NCBI RefSeq assembly: GCF_022201045.2 | Contig: NC_068560.1 | Span: 28,971,501 to 29,035,500 of the forward strand | DNA length: 64,000 bases | Reading direction: 5' to 3' | Origin: Citrus sinensis | Lineage: Eukaryota > Streptophyta > Magnoliopsida > Sapindales > Rutaceae | Part shown: positions 25,484 to 38,384 of the stretch, piece after piece | Layout of the letters: the number at the start of each line of letters is the position of its first letter | Numbering within the stretch: the first letter of the stretch is position 1 | Program-made: the position numbers and the translations under genes | Notes under the pieces: generated by a model | The model's input: only the letters and a program-made list of their open reading frames with translations | Databases searched by the model: none | Told to the model about the DNA's origin: nothing

Positions 25484-28400
25484 ATGCCAGGATACCATGT
25501 AATCGAGAGTTTTGCAAGTTTCAGTGTTTCGCGGTGAGGTCATTGGAACCGTTCATTTGTTTACAGATAATTAATGAATGGTTTTAGTTTTCTTTTTCCA
25601 ATACTGAGATTTATATAATGATCATCACCTGGCTTCAGTTAGTCTCTCGCCGTGGCCTAGTCTCATGAAATACGCCTATCAAGACTGTTCTGTATAACAG
25701 GACTAACTCAAGTTAGGTTGGACAAACCCTTTAGGAGTGTCTTTTTCAAAATAAATAAATAATAATAATGAGTGGATAATGTCTAGTGGAAACTTCTTGC
25801 TGAAGATTCTTCTGAAGTTATATAGCTAGTAATGATGATGGAGCATATTATATTAGGGTCATATTATTTTACTTATTATGTAACATGCAATAATCTTTGA
25901 GTTAGTCACTTCAAATTAAAAAGTCACAGCATGTGAAACAATTGAGTTATTATAGGTGATAACTCATGCATTTGCTATATCATACATGATACATAACATA
26001 GTTCGCCCATTACATTATTATGATAGATAACATAGTTCGCCCATTATATTATTACCACTTGCTTTATTCTCTTAAAAATGTCAGACATATGCAATGATAT
26101 AATTTGTTATATTAGCTTGTAAGAACAAAATTTGTACAAAATTTTTTACATGTATCGTTATTACTTATATATAAACTTAAAAGGTTGCGTCATTTTGATA
26201 CATTATAAAACCTTTTAATGTGTTCTAAAGAATCAATATTTATATGATGCGATATTTCGCTCAATTGTTCAATTAATAAAGCACCATCAAGCTAGTCGAA
26301 AGTGCAAGTATTAATTTCAAATAAAAAGAAAAGAAATTATGTATAAATTTGTATTCCCTTCACAAACTTTCTTTCATGCAATATTAATTTTTTCCGGCCG
26401 CCAAACATGTGACAATATCTTTCAAGGCTTTGTTTATATGAAATTTTTATAGATGCAAAAATCTGAAAAATCAATTTTTTTAATGCATAACTAAACCTTA
26501 AACTACTAGTTACTAATGAAATTCCAGAAGGGAAAAAAAGTGAATTATTTAAAGATAATAAAAAAGAAATAAAAGCACAAATTTCATAGGAAAAAATTAA
26601 ATGTTTCAACAAAAGCATATGTCCTGATATCATGATTTTCAAAAACATCAAACGAGACATAACCAAACTCCAAATCTCCAGTACACGAAACTTGACGGCT
26701 TGAAAAAAAGAACGTGCTTTCTTTCTAGCCTAAAACTAAATGATACCCTTATGGTGAGTAGTAGAGAGGAAAATAGAGAAAAGGAAGAATGATTTCCAAT
26801 TCCTTTATTTCGTTTAGTATGGAATTCTAGTGAAAAAAAAAAAGTCACTTTTTACTTAAATAATTTTATCTTTTAGTGTTAAACTATTACTATTTATTAC
26901 CAGCAACAAAGTTTGCACTATTTTTTTTAAGGTGAACTAAAATTCTTTTAACTACTGTACATGGTTAGAGCGTAAATATATTTTTGACTTTGTAATATAA
27001 AATATAAATAAATTATAACAAAAACAAGCCCCATGACCTTGCACAATAAACATTAAAATAAAAAAAGTAATGAAAATCTGTTCATCACCATCTCTCTCTT
27101 CCTTCTCATCTCTCATTAAAACATTAAAATAAAATTCTTGTTTCTTAAAAGTTAAAATCATATAATTTCTTCCTTTCATCATTTCCTCCAAATTTGTAAA
27201 ACAAGCAGCCCTCTTTTTCTTTAAACTTAGGAACCCTTAGTTGGTGCTACCCTCACATCAAGACTTAAAAGTCCATGTTCACCTCATTTAACCATCTATG
27301 ATCATCTTATATTGGCGGATCCAACTCATGGAGCCATTAGTGCAGCTAATTGCCAATGCTAAGCCGCCGTCGGTTTATAATTTTTGTTATGTTAAAAAAC
27401 AATTTAATATAGAGAATTTTTTTTGTAATTAACTAATAATTATTTTTCAAAAATCTTACTCTAGTTACAACTTGAGTTAGCCTCCCTTAGCTTCACCACA
27501 CCACTATTTATTATTAAATACATTTGAAAATTTTTAAACTTTAAATTTATTTAATTATTAAATAAATTAGTAATACATAATTAGTTTAAAATATATTTAT
27601 ATCTATAATTTTATTTGTTTATGTTTAAAATTGTTTTTATTTTTATTTTTTTACTATGTAATCACTACTATCCGGAATTAAAGCTCAATATAGATTTAGG
27701 ATATTATTCTAAATTTTAATTCCAAATCTAATAAGCACTATCTATGTGTGGGTGAAATAAATCTCTTTAAAATTAGGAATAAAATCCAATGTCTTTAAAT
27801 TGAAATGAATTAGTAAAAATCTTGAAGATGAATTAAAAGGTATCTCCAGATCAATTCATAAAATTTTTACTTTTTTTTTTTCAATCAACAAATCTGTATA
27901 CTGCACTAATTGTAATTATTGAAATAGAGTGAAGGCTAGAAATAAAACACAGTTTAAGTTTTATGCGGGCCCGCCTCCTAATTGCAAGTGCATTGTTCCC
28001 GGACTTCCGGCAGAGGTTTACAATGGTTGGATTTTGGAGAGTTGGGGCAAAGTTGTCAATTCATACATTGTAAAAATAACGGAAGCTAAATTCCACCACT
28101 GTAATAGAGGAATCTCAATTCCTCAATCAACCGGAAGGTGAATTTCATTTGAAAGTAAAATTCGGTTTAGTAATGGTAACCAAAAAAGTGAAACGACAAC
28201 GGAGCTTGAATTCTTTTTTCACCCATCCTCTCGATCCAACCAGACACTACCTTAATAGTTGGCAATATCAACTTGAAATATTAACTTCCCAACGACGAAG
28301 TTTGATTGCTCGACACTAGCCACTCCTAATGGTTGACATAATATTAACTTCCCAAAGATACATTTAGTTGTGATTGCTTGACAACAAAATTCGCCCACTC

Positions 28401-28852
28401 AAGTTGAGTCACTTAGTTAGATTAGTTTCCTCCTATGTCTTAAAAAGTAAATTAAATAAACGCAACAAAGCAAATTTAAGAAAACAAAAAAAAAGAAAAA
28501 AGAAATGACATGCGAGGAGATAATGATTATGAATTTCTGAGATAATAGTTTTTCATTGACTGTTTATTATTAACAAAAAAAATTATATTAGTGTGAGAAT
28601 CTTCAAAACTCTAAGGGAATCCAGAAAAGAAATGCATTTTTTTTTTCACGTGAATTATGCATTTTATAGAAACAAAAATGGTATTCTTCTGTTGCATTTT
28701 ACACAACTATAGAGAAACAAAAAGTGAGTGATACAAATGACAAGATTGAGTTGCAAAATTAGCACGTCATTAATGACTAATATTGTTTACGAGAATTTCA
28801 CAATTTTACATGGATGCATTGCAATTAGGAACGTGTGACATCAATTGCATAC

Positions 28853-29556
28853 GGGTCCGTTTGTGATTGGTTTTGAGAGGCTTAAAAATGATTTTGAAAA
28901 TTCAAAAGCTAATTTTAGTATTTGATTAAAAAAAATCAAAATCACCTTTGTCAAAATCAATCGCTCTTACAACTGATTTTGAAAAGTATGGAAAGAATAT
29001 ATTTTAAATTCTGATTTTGAGAATCAATTTTATCCTTTTAATACAATTTCATAAATATCCTTAAAATTATTACCTAAACTCAAAAGTATCCTTATTCAAA
29101 TTGGAAACAAAATCAATATTTTAATAATTTTTTATTGTAATTCATCAGTATAAATTTATTTATATCAATTTATTGGTCAAATTATTATTAAATTTGTTTC
29201 ACTATATTATAAATTTAATTATCAATTGTTTTAAGATAAAAAAATTAAAAAATTGATATATTATGAATTTTATTTCTAGTAAAAATTATTATAATACACA
29301 ATTAAAAATATTATAAGTACATATTTTTATATGTATAAGTAAATTTTATTTTACATTATGTACATTTTAGTAATTTGTTTTCTTTCGGTAATTTAATAGT
29401 AAAATTTACCAAACGTCCATAATTGCTTTCAAAACTCACAGTACTTCTGAAAAAAAAAATTACTAAACACTTAACTAATTCTCTTTATAACTGATTATTG
29501 TTATTGCACAACTAATATCAATTATTTTAGAAGTTGCAGCATTCCCAACCTAGCCC
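28853..29556. mobile_element. Possible old MITE (GGGTCCGTTTG-type ends)
   Basis: The left end reads GGGTCCGTTTGTGATTGG. The right end, on the minus strand, reads AGGGCTAGGTTGGGAATG. The purine-rich ends, AT-rich body and internal words such as GATTTTGA and TTTGGTAAATTTTA resemble common plant hAT- or Harbinger-type MITEs. I found no convincing target duplication, and the interior alignment of the ends is weak. The call is tentative. Confidence 0.3.
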
Positions 29557-30039
29557 TATGTTCCACATGATATTATAAATTCTTTGTGATTATTTGTAAG
29601 GACAAATCCATAAAAATATGGGTAGCCACATGCAAGTGATACTTTGTTTTGTTTTTTTTTTTTTCCAAATTAATTATTTCCCGAACATATAGTAATCCCC
29701 TAAAATAGTATCAGCAAAAATCAATAATTTTAACTTATTTAGAACTTTTTGAATTTTTATTTATTATGTAAATACAATATTTTGTCAAACATTTAAATTA
29801 TAAGATTTAATTTTTCTAATTTGAGCCATTTTTTAATTAGTTATTTGTACTTTTTCTATTAAAATTTGATAGCATATCTGTTTAAATTTTTAATAACAAC
29901 AACAATAATAATAGTAATAGTAATTTTCTAATGTATTGAAATACATTAAAACAAAGTAAGGATATTAATAACTGACAAAAAATATAAATTTTAAAAATAT
30001 ATTGAAATCTGTATTTTTTTATATTTTAGTGGTATCGTA

Positions 30040-30075
<36 letters not shown>

Positions 30076-30432
30076 AAAATACAAGAAAATTCTAAAAAAA
30101 ATTAAAATTACAAAATTTAAAAATTTTAAAACTCAAAATATTTAAACCGCATGTTCTACGTGTTTTTTTTAGACTTTCCCTCACTTTAATATGAGCTCTC
30201 TTTTTTATCAATAAAATTTCGTGTTTTTTTATTTCACTAGCCGTCGTAATTTTCCTTTGGGGTCAGATTACAAAGCCCAAGCCCAGGCCAATTTATAATT
30301 TCTTGCACTTCATATAAGCGGCATTCAACCTCTCCGTTTCTTCGGTAACAAGTTGGAGTTTTTAACTTTTGAGCCACACTCTTGTCTCTCTTTTATTTTC
30401 TCGGTGCAAATTTTGTGGGGAAATATAATCAT

Positions 30433-33181
30433 ATGGCGACGGCAATGGTGGAAGATCCCAACTTGGAAGACGATCAACTGTCTTCCATGACGGCCGATGA
30501 TATTGTTCGGGCGTCGCGGCTACTCGACAACGAGATTCGTGTCCTAAAGGTAACAGATCTTCACATTTTTTTTTAAACACCAACACTTAATTTTGAAGGG
30601 TTTTATTCGTTTGCTAGTTTTGCACTAGGTACCTGAAATTTGTTGATTTTGTGATATTGTTTTGGGTGGGGTTTAGGAAGAATTACAAAGAACGAATCTT
30701 GAGTTAGATTCGTTCAAGGAGAAGATTAAGGAGAATCAAGAGAAGATTAAACTCAATAAGCAGCTTCCTTACTTGGTGGGCAACATCGTTGAGGTAATTT
30801 TTAGTTAAAAAATTCCTACATTTTCCCAATTTTGGCAATGATTTAATTATTATCTACGGTCGTATGAGTAAAGCTAAAAGCCTTTTATTTGAGCTTATTA
30901 ATTTTGCGAAAGGGTTATTTATTTATTTATTTTTTAAAATTATCAATGCAGTTACTGAAGAATGTTTTGTGCGTGGTTTTAAGCTGATTTATTTGAGTAT
31001 AAGTGCAAGCTTCAGTATTAATCTTTTTCATGTGTTTAGATTTTGGAGATGAACCCGGAGGATGAGGCTGAGGAAGATGGTGCTAACATTGATCTTGACT
31101 CGCAAAGGAAGGGTAAATGTGTAGTGTTGAAGACTTCTACTCGTCAGGTGAGCTGCGCATTCTTAAATGTGTTTCTGTGTGCGTGTTCGTGTATGTATCA
31201 GTAGAGCATGTCCATGTTAATTAGCTGATTTGTAATTATTGTTATTTCTTTAAACGGTCTCTGTTTTGTTGTTTGGATATGAACTTCCTGTTGAAGCCTT
31301 AATTTTGACACCAATGTGCAACTGTATTGACTTTGGATTGCAGACCATCTTTCTTCCGGTAGTCGGGCTTGTTGATCCTGATAAGTTGAAACCCGGTGAT
31401 CTGGTTGGAGTTAATAAGGATAGTTACTTGATCCTGGACACACTGCCTTCTGAGTATGATTCTCGGGTGAAGGCAATGGAAGTTGATGAGAAACCTACTG
31501 AAGATTATAATGACATTGGAGGGTTGGAGAAGCAGGTCAGTTTCTCGTTCATGCTTTATAATAAGACTTGGTGGTGGTTGTTTATGCAAAAAAAAAAAAA
31601 AAATCTGATGTCTTGTACTTTTATCTGGTTTTTATTGTGACAGATACAAGAACTTGTTGAGGCTATTGTGCTGCCAATGACACACAAAGAGCGTTTCCAG
31701 AAGTTGGGGGTTCGTCCACCTAAGGGAGTGCTTCTGTATGGACCTCCCGGTACTGGGAAGACGTTGATGGCTCGTGCTTGTGCAGCACAAACAAATGCTA
31801 CATTTTTGAAGCTCGCAGGCCCACAGCTTGTCCAGGTATGATTTTCATATCTCAAAACTGTTTCTTTTTGGTAAATATATCGAGTACTTTCTGCATGGCA
31901 ATGTGTAATTTATAAGTGTTTGCGTCTACTCTTTTAGATTGCCATTATTGGCTTACAATATGTCATTTCATGCATTGATTTTGACAGCTGGTGCTCTATC
32001 AATGTAATATTTGTAGTATGATGTTTGCTATATTTTTGTTCTTACTGATCAAATTATGTCGATTGTGTAGATGTTTATTGGAGATGGAGCCAAACTGGTT
32101 CGTGATGCCTTTCAGCTGGCAAAAGAGAAGTCCCCCTGTATCATCTTTATTGATGAAATCGATGCAATTGGCACAAAGCGTTTTGACAGGTAAACCATAC
32201 CAAGTTATCATATAATGAAAACCAATGTTGTTGTTGTTGGTTTGTTGGGGTTATTGTCGAGGTTTATTCTTAAATAGCATTACTGATATTTGATCAATTC
32301 ACTGATTGCAGTGAAGTGAGTGGAGATAGGGAGGTGCAGCGAACTATGTTAGAGTTGCTCAACCAGCTTGATGGATTTAGTAGTGATGATCGAATTAAGG
32401 TTTGTTAATGCTTGTGCAAGCTGCTAGATCTTCTTATTTACTCTTTTTGGGTCGTCCAACATGACTGAAAGTCCTTCAGAATTCTTGAATTCTATGTTTA
32501 CAGTTTTGTATTTTTGTTCTTCATTTGAGTTGGATGGACATTTTGCTTCTGCAGAATACTGTCTCTGACATTTTGGTGCTTTATGACTAGCTCAACTCTA
32601 CCGCTGCACTTGAAATAAGACTTGATATCGTTAACAATATTGATTCTTGTTTATTTCAGGTGATAGCAGCAACAAATCGTGCTGATATTCTGGACCCTGC
32701 TCTTATGCGTTCTGGTCGATTGGATCGCAAAATTGAGTTCCCTCATCCCACTGAAGAAGCAAGAGCTCGTATTTTGCAAGTATGTCTCTCAGAAATGCTT
32801 TCTTCGATGACTTTGCGCGTGTTTTTTTCTCGCTTTTACTTATCTTATAATCTTCTCCATTATCAATCTTGTAGATCCATTCAAGGAAGATGAATGTTCA
32901 CCCAGATGTCAATTTTGAAGAACTTGCTCGATCCACTGATGATTTCAATGGGGCACAACTAAAAGCTGTCTGTGTTGAAGCAGGAATGCTAGCTCTTCGC
33001 CGTGATGCTACAGAGGTACTGACTCTCCAACCATAGGCTAATGTGGCTTTGAGCTTCTTGAAAGCAAATCTAATTTGAGTATTTCGATTGTTGTCTTATA
33101 TAGGTCAACCATGAGGATTTCAATGAAGGTATCATTCAGGTTCAGGCTAAGAAGAAGGCTAGCCTGAATTATTATGCCTAG
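30433..33181 (+). CDS. RPT5: 26S proteasome regulatory ATPase RPT5 (subunit 6A), copy 2, 10 exons, 423 aa
   Basis: Exons read as 30433-30549, 30677-30793, 31040-31147, 31344-31535, 31644-31835, 32071-32189, 32312-32399, 32660-32779, 32875-33015 and 33104-33181. Every exon has the same length as in copy 1. Walker A, Walker B, the arginine-finger region and the C-terminal NYYA are intact, so both copies look functional. Differences from copy 1 cluster in the N-terminus ([32 protein letters not shown]), with IQELVEAIV and [11 protein letters not shown] in the AAA module. Upstream TGGGC words on the minus strand (30276-30290) resemble the element that co-ordinates proteasome genes in plants; copy 1 has a different GC-rich leader. 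The two copies may therefore be regulated differently, which is inference. TCTP follows on the opposite strand, tail to tail, about 930 bases on. Confidence 0.97.
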
Positions 33182-34107
33182 ACATTGATACCCGAGAGGA
33201 AGCCCCTCTTGGGAGTTAAGGTTAATATCATGTGTTTTTTCAATACATTGATGTAATACTTTGTTTTAATATAAAATTTGCCCTAAATTTCAAAATTTAG
33301 AAGAAAACATGATAATTGTGACAAATGCATTGGCTGAAAGATCAAGTTCTATTTTCAAGTGAAATTTGTGCTTTTGTGATGCCTGGAGGATTTGTCTGCC
33401 TGCCAAGCTATTTTTCGCCTCCGTGATTGTAATTTGCACCAACAGAAATTACCAACTTTTCAAATTCTTACATCTACAGGAGTGTGAGTTTAATTAGTGA
33501 AACAAACGTTAAAAAATGCCGTCAAGCACTCTAGATTGGTTGCCGAGAAAATTTAGGTCCAATGAAGAGCAATCATCAGTTTAATTTTACCAAAACATTC
33601 TGATTATTTAAGAAACCCTTTTACGGGACTAAAGCTTTTTACATAATTTTTTTCATTCGGCACGTTGGTCGAACTTCTTAACATATCGGAGTAAAAATTA
33701 GATTGGTATCATATGAGGAAGATCAAGCGGCAATTGAAAACTAAAAATTTCTAGAATAGACAAATGATGAATGAAGCACCAAAGAGGGGCACAATGTAAT
33801 CCTTTCTCCTGCTTCCGAACGCTTTTAATAAAAAAACACAGTATCATATATTATCTGTATTCTTTTATTACTCAAGCTGAATTAAGTATAAATCTCCTCA
33901 TCATCAGAAAGACAGAAAAGCATATTATTAAAAAAAAAAAAAGTATCAACTTTGAACGCAGAGATCCTCAGAACACACTATTTTTATAATGTCTACTAAG
34001 AAGATCATAAATAGCTTACTTATATATCCTCAACTAAAGTCCTAAAACTAAAGGTGTTTATGCAGCCACTGAAAGCCAATAGTCACCCGTATTCCATAGA
34101 CTTGATT
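33182..34107. other. Convergent intergenic region between RPT5 copy 2 and TCTP
   Basis: This contains the 3' UTRs of both converging genes. Nothing else is supported. Short open frames here are AT-rich and lack any recognisable domain. Confidence 0.5.
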
Positions 34108-35282
34108 TTAACACTTAACTTCCTTTAATCCATATGCAAAGTACAGAAACGTTGGATCGGTAGCACCCTCCTTATAGTATGCTAACACCAAGCCTGCATC
34201 GTCCTGCATGCTCTCACCCACAAAGCTGCAGCAAAAACACTCAAGTAATTAACGCACATAGCATTGTACTTATAAGAACACATTAAAGATTGAAATCCAC
34301 CATGAGAATTCATGTATCAAGTAACAAAACACATACAATTGAAGGTCGCTGAGCTTTGAAAGCAGGAACTTGGTAGCTCCCTCGATGTTCTTCTTAAACA
34401 ACTCTTGCTTCTCTGCTTCCAATTTGGGTGTCAACAATTTGATGTACCGCTTCATGAAGGTAACAAATTGCTTTTTTTCAAAAGCAGGTTGTTCCTGCAC
34501 TTGATCAATGAAAACAAATCAGCACAACAACTATATAAGAACCAAAAATCTGATACAGTTATAAAATCATCAAATGCTGCTGTTGAGTAGTTCCATTCAC
34601 CCACCTGAAGCCTGAAGGTGTCCACAATATCGACAACCTTGACAGCTTGGTCATCGACACCTTCATCGTCATCTCCGCCTTCTGCAGAAGGGTTAGCCCC
34701 AATGTCTACGTTCACTGCCCCTTGAACAACCCACTGCCAAAATCCAACCAATGTGCAAAGATATAGACTAATTAAAAGAGCAACGCTAAAAGAATCTGCT
34801 AGCAGCCTAATAGTAAGAGCAAAAGTTAGATAAACCTTTTAACATTAAAGGGGCAATTCAATTGGTCATAATTGAAAGAAATACACACACACACACACTA
34901 ACCTTGCCTTCAACTTCCCACAGCATTCCATTTTCAATTTCCTTGTACGGGAATGAGTCTGAGAGAAGCTCATCACCTGAAAATTAAACAAACCAAACAA
35001 AATTTAGCTTATAAATGAAAATAGTAACAAGGACATAAAAAATCAGAACTTGAATTATAAGGAAAACAACATAAATAAATCATAAAATTTAAAAAATACC
35101 CTTTTCATATTTTTGTTTAACATAGCTATATTCAATGGAAAATATATATATATATATTCTGCATGAAATCAAACAAATATACGAACAAATAAACATATAT
35201 TTGACAGAAAAATCAATAGAAATAATTCAGAATTTCAAAGAAAAAGAGGATTACCAGAGAGAAGATCCTGATAAACTAACAT
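34108..35282 (-). CDS. TCTP: Translationally controlled tumour protein, 5 exons, 168 aa
   Basis: On the minus strand, exons are 35282-35255, 34976-34903, 34733-34605, 34494-34337 and 34225-34108. They give 168 residues, the normal family length. Exon 1 is only 28 bases (MLVYQDLLS plus one base), which is why a simple open-frame scan misses the true start. The first TCTP signature is seen in [12 protein letters not shown], followed by an acidic flexible loop ([15 protein letters not shown]). The C-terminal [13 protein letters not shown] is the plant ending. TCTP is a cytosolic calcium- and GTPase-interacting growth regulator linked to TOR signalling and cell proliferation. Its place after RPT5 matches Arabidopsis At3g05530 and At3g05540. 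Confidence 0.96.
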
Positions 35283-35560
35283 GTTTAATGTTTATGAAAT
35301 TTTTTTTTTTTTGGTATCTGTTTAATTTGATTCAGAAAACTGAAATAAGAGAGCAAATTAAAAGAGCCTGAGCGTTTTCAGCGGAGCCTGAGGCGCCAAA
35401 CTCTGTTGTGTTCAGACTTACCAATTTACCTCTCGTTCTTACCGAAATTGCAGTTTGACTCTCTCTATTGACCACAATTTTAACTGACCCTATAATTAAG
35501 GAAAAACAAATCACCTTTTTTTTTCAAATAAAATATTTTATTTCGTATTTAAGTAAAAAG

Positions 35561-35672
35561 AGAAACGCCAAATTTGTCACGTGATGATTTATCTGGACGT
35601 GAAAAAAGTCAAACTGTTCTGAGATTTTTTTTTTATCACTCGTGTCAGAAAATCTATGTCGACAGGAAAGGG
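35561..35672. repeat. Copy B of a duplicated flank (partner at 25383-25483)
   Basis: This matches the sequence downstream of RPT5 copy 1, with an identical 20-base core at 35599-35618. It sits about 280 bases upstream of the TCTP start codon, in the likely TCTP promoter. Its orientation relative to the neighbouring RPT5 copy is the same as in the partner. Confidence 0.7.
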
Positions 35673-37287
35673 GTACTATGCAGTACACACAGATAGTCTT
35701 ACCGACCAGTTACAGCTAGTTCCAATGGCCCACGCCAAAGCTGATGATAACATGATGTATGCCTATCGATTCACGATGGGATAATCAGAACCGTACACAT
35801 GTTGACAGCAAAGATAAAGAAGGTAGAGAAATTATCTTTACACGAACTCTTTTTTGTCATATACATACAACTAACTAACCAAAAAAAAAAAAAAATTGAT
35901 ATATTTTATGCACCTCTTTTTTTTTTAATTTATATTCTTAACCACTTTCTCACTATTTTACTTTTGACCTTTTGAAATTTTAAAAAATAATAAAATTTAT
36001 AATTAGATAAGAAATATGATTGTAGATAATTATCAATTTTATAATTTTTTAGAGTTCCAAGACTTTTAATACATTTTATGGTAAAATAATTATTTTATTT
36101 AATTTTTTTTTATCAAATTCTAATAGTGTTAGCAGTAAAGTGGTAGATTTTTTTATTTAGATTTTTTTTATCAAATTCTAATAGATTTTTTTTAATGGTA
36201 AAAAATGGTTTCTGTAGAGATAATTTTTTTTTAAAAAAATAAGTACAACTTCAAAAGAATTAATATTAAAAATTAGGAGCATGGTTAAAAATAATAATGA
36301 CATATGTTTTTTTATTTTAAAAAATAATAGAGTTTTTAATATAATTTTAATGCTGGGAATTTTTTTTCCCTAAAGAAAAAAATATAGGAATAATATTTTT
36401 AATTATATCAAGCACCACTGGTGCCAATTTGGGTGCAGGTACGCGCAATAGAGAAAGGTAAAAGCAGAGAGAAAGGTACAAATGGGCCAAGTTGGCTAGA
36501 ATATCCATTGCACCCAGACATACTCTTTGATCTTTGACATGATAATCTTAGTGGGATTTTTAGGATAAAGCTGATATGTTACTAAAACTTTTATCGTGAG
36601 ACCCTCAATCTTTGACTACAAAAATATTGCTTCTTCTCAATGACCCATGTGACTGCCACATGCAAATTGAGTATTAGGCAATTGTCATGCACTCTCTTTA
36701 TTAGCTGTAAGCCTGTAACCAAATCATCAACTTGTAAATAAAGAAATGGTGTTCATGAGCAATTTCAATGTTGTTTTTTTTTTTTTTCAGTTCTTGTGTG
36801 ATTTTAAATCGTAATAGTCTATTTCACACCTTACAATCATCATCTATGACGGTCCATATTAAATTTTTTCTTAAACCATTAAGATCATAACATCAGTCAC
36901 AAAGTCGGATTTACGGTGAACATTGATCTCATACTCAAATTTAGTGTGTGCGTTGATTCTAATTATTAATTGTAAGCTATAAATATTTATAAATTTACCT
37001 TTGAAGTATAATTCAAGTATTTAGAAATTATGATTATATAATAATCATGGATATATTAAAAATACAACCCGCACAAACTTTTAAGAATTGAATCAATTGA
37101 TGCCAATGGACATTTAGAAGCCTTGCAAGTTAAGTTTAGTAAATACTTAGTCTTAACTTGACGCCAACCACACATACTGATACTGTACACCCACATGAAA
37201 AACAGGACAAAAATTAAAAAAAGTACTCATTTTTCTTTTTTTAATATCACTCCCTCCAATTTTTGTTTGAAATCTTATTTATATGAT

Positions 37288-37732
37288 GGGATAATTTTGT
37301 CCTGCACCCAACTGTTTCAACATTTTTCACCACACACCCATATGTTTCGAAAATATTCACTCCACACCCAATTCCGTTAATTTGACCGTTTATTCTAACG
37401 GTCAAAGGGCAAATTTGGAAATTCATATCCTAAATATTATTTGATGATGATAAATTAAATTTATTTGATAATTTAATTGATGAAATTATTATTAATTACC
37501 TTTAAATAAATTTTTTTAATGTAAACATTAATTATTAAATTAATATTTTATCTCATTTTATTTTTCTCTAATTCAAGATAAGGGGTATTTTGGACATTTA
37601 CTTAAATTTCAAATAGCTCCGTTAAACATAACGGTCAAATTAACGGAATTGGGTGTGGAGTGAGTATTTTCGAAACATATGGGTGTGTGGCGAAAAATGT
37701 TGAAACAGTTGGGGGCAGGATAAAATTAACCC
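37288..37732. mobile_element. MULE-type MITE, 445 bp, with perfect 9-bp target duplication
   Basis: Inverted ends of more than 100 bases start GGGATAATTTTGTCCTGC on the left and, on the minus strand, GGGTTAATTTTATCCTGC on the right. They share CAACTGTTTCAACATTTTTC, CACACACCCATATGTTTCGA and AATTCCGTTAATTTGACCG. About 95 percent of the first 100 bases match by eye. The flanks 37279-37287 and 37733-37741 are both TTATATGAT, an exact 9-bp duplication. The body is AT-rich and non-coding. The near-identical ends and intact duplication suggest a fairly recent insertion. Confidence 0.9.
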
Positions 37733-38343
37733 TTATATGATTTTTCAGAGTTCATATATGGTGTGTTCGGAATTAAGGTTGGACAACTGTAGTTTAAAAA
37801 TTATTGTACTAAAGTGTTTAGTAAATACGAACTGTTGTAACTTGAAAGTTATATTGATATGATTTTTTACTTGTATAATAAAAAATTAATTATATCTTTA
37901 ATAATTTTATCAAAATTATTATTTAAAATATATATTTATTTTATATTATTAATTTTTATTTCATAATTATAATTTTTATTTCATAAAAATTACAATATCC
38001 CAATTTCAAATAAGAGCATAATCAATTAAAATTCAGAGATTATCGCATTAATTAACTAAAATGTTATTTTACATTTTAATAACACAAAACGTCCGATTTG
38101 CAAAATTTACCATCAAACTGACACAAGATATTTTTCTTCGCCATTTCCATTTCAATTGTACAATGACACTGAAAAGAATCAGAGAAAGAAAAGGAAAAGC
38201 GATATTGAGCACTGTACGGATTGATATTGACCCTGTCCAATCATCGATTCCTTTCAATAAATAAAGCAGGCCACTGATCACATTGCTTGCTGCATCATAC
38301 ATATAATGTCAAAGAAGATGTGCACTGCAAACTCTTTTTACAA

Positions 38344-38344
<1 letters not shown>

Positions 38345-38380
<36 letters not shown>
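38345..38380. repeat. (TA)n microsatellite
   Basis: About 18 TA units in an AT-rich spacer. Comparable shorter (TA)n runs lie near 13074-13091 and 30044-30070. Confidence 0.9.

Positions 38381-38384
<4 letters not shown>

Larger units (their letters stand above)
25261..30432. other. 5-kb intergenic region between the RPT5 copies
   Basis: AT-rich, with no supported gene. 25383-25483 matches 35561-35672 upstream of TCTP. 25993-26060 holds an imperfect tandem duplication of about 35 bp (two copies of ATAACATAGTTCGCCCATTA). 28853-29556 may be an old MITE. A (TA)n run lies at about 30044-30070. The 70-codon frame at 27929-28141 has no ATG start and no family I recognise. Just before copy 2, GCCCAAGCCCAGGCC at about 30276-30290 (TGGGC on the other strand) resembles proteasome-gene promoter elements. 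Confidence 0.5.

Noticed and set aside
27929-28141. 70-codon frame between the RPT5 copies
   Set aside because: It has no ATG start and no family resemblance, and it lies in an AT-rich intergenic region. I could not support it as a gene or as a relic.
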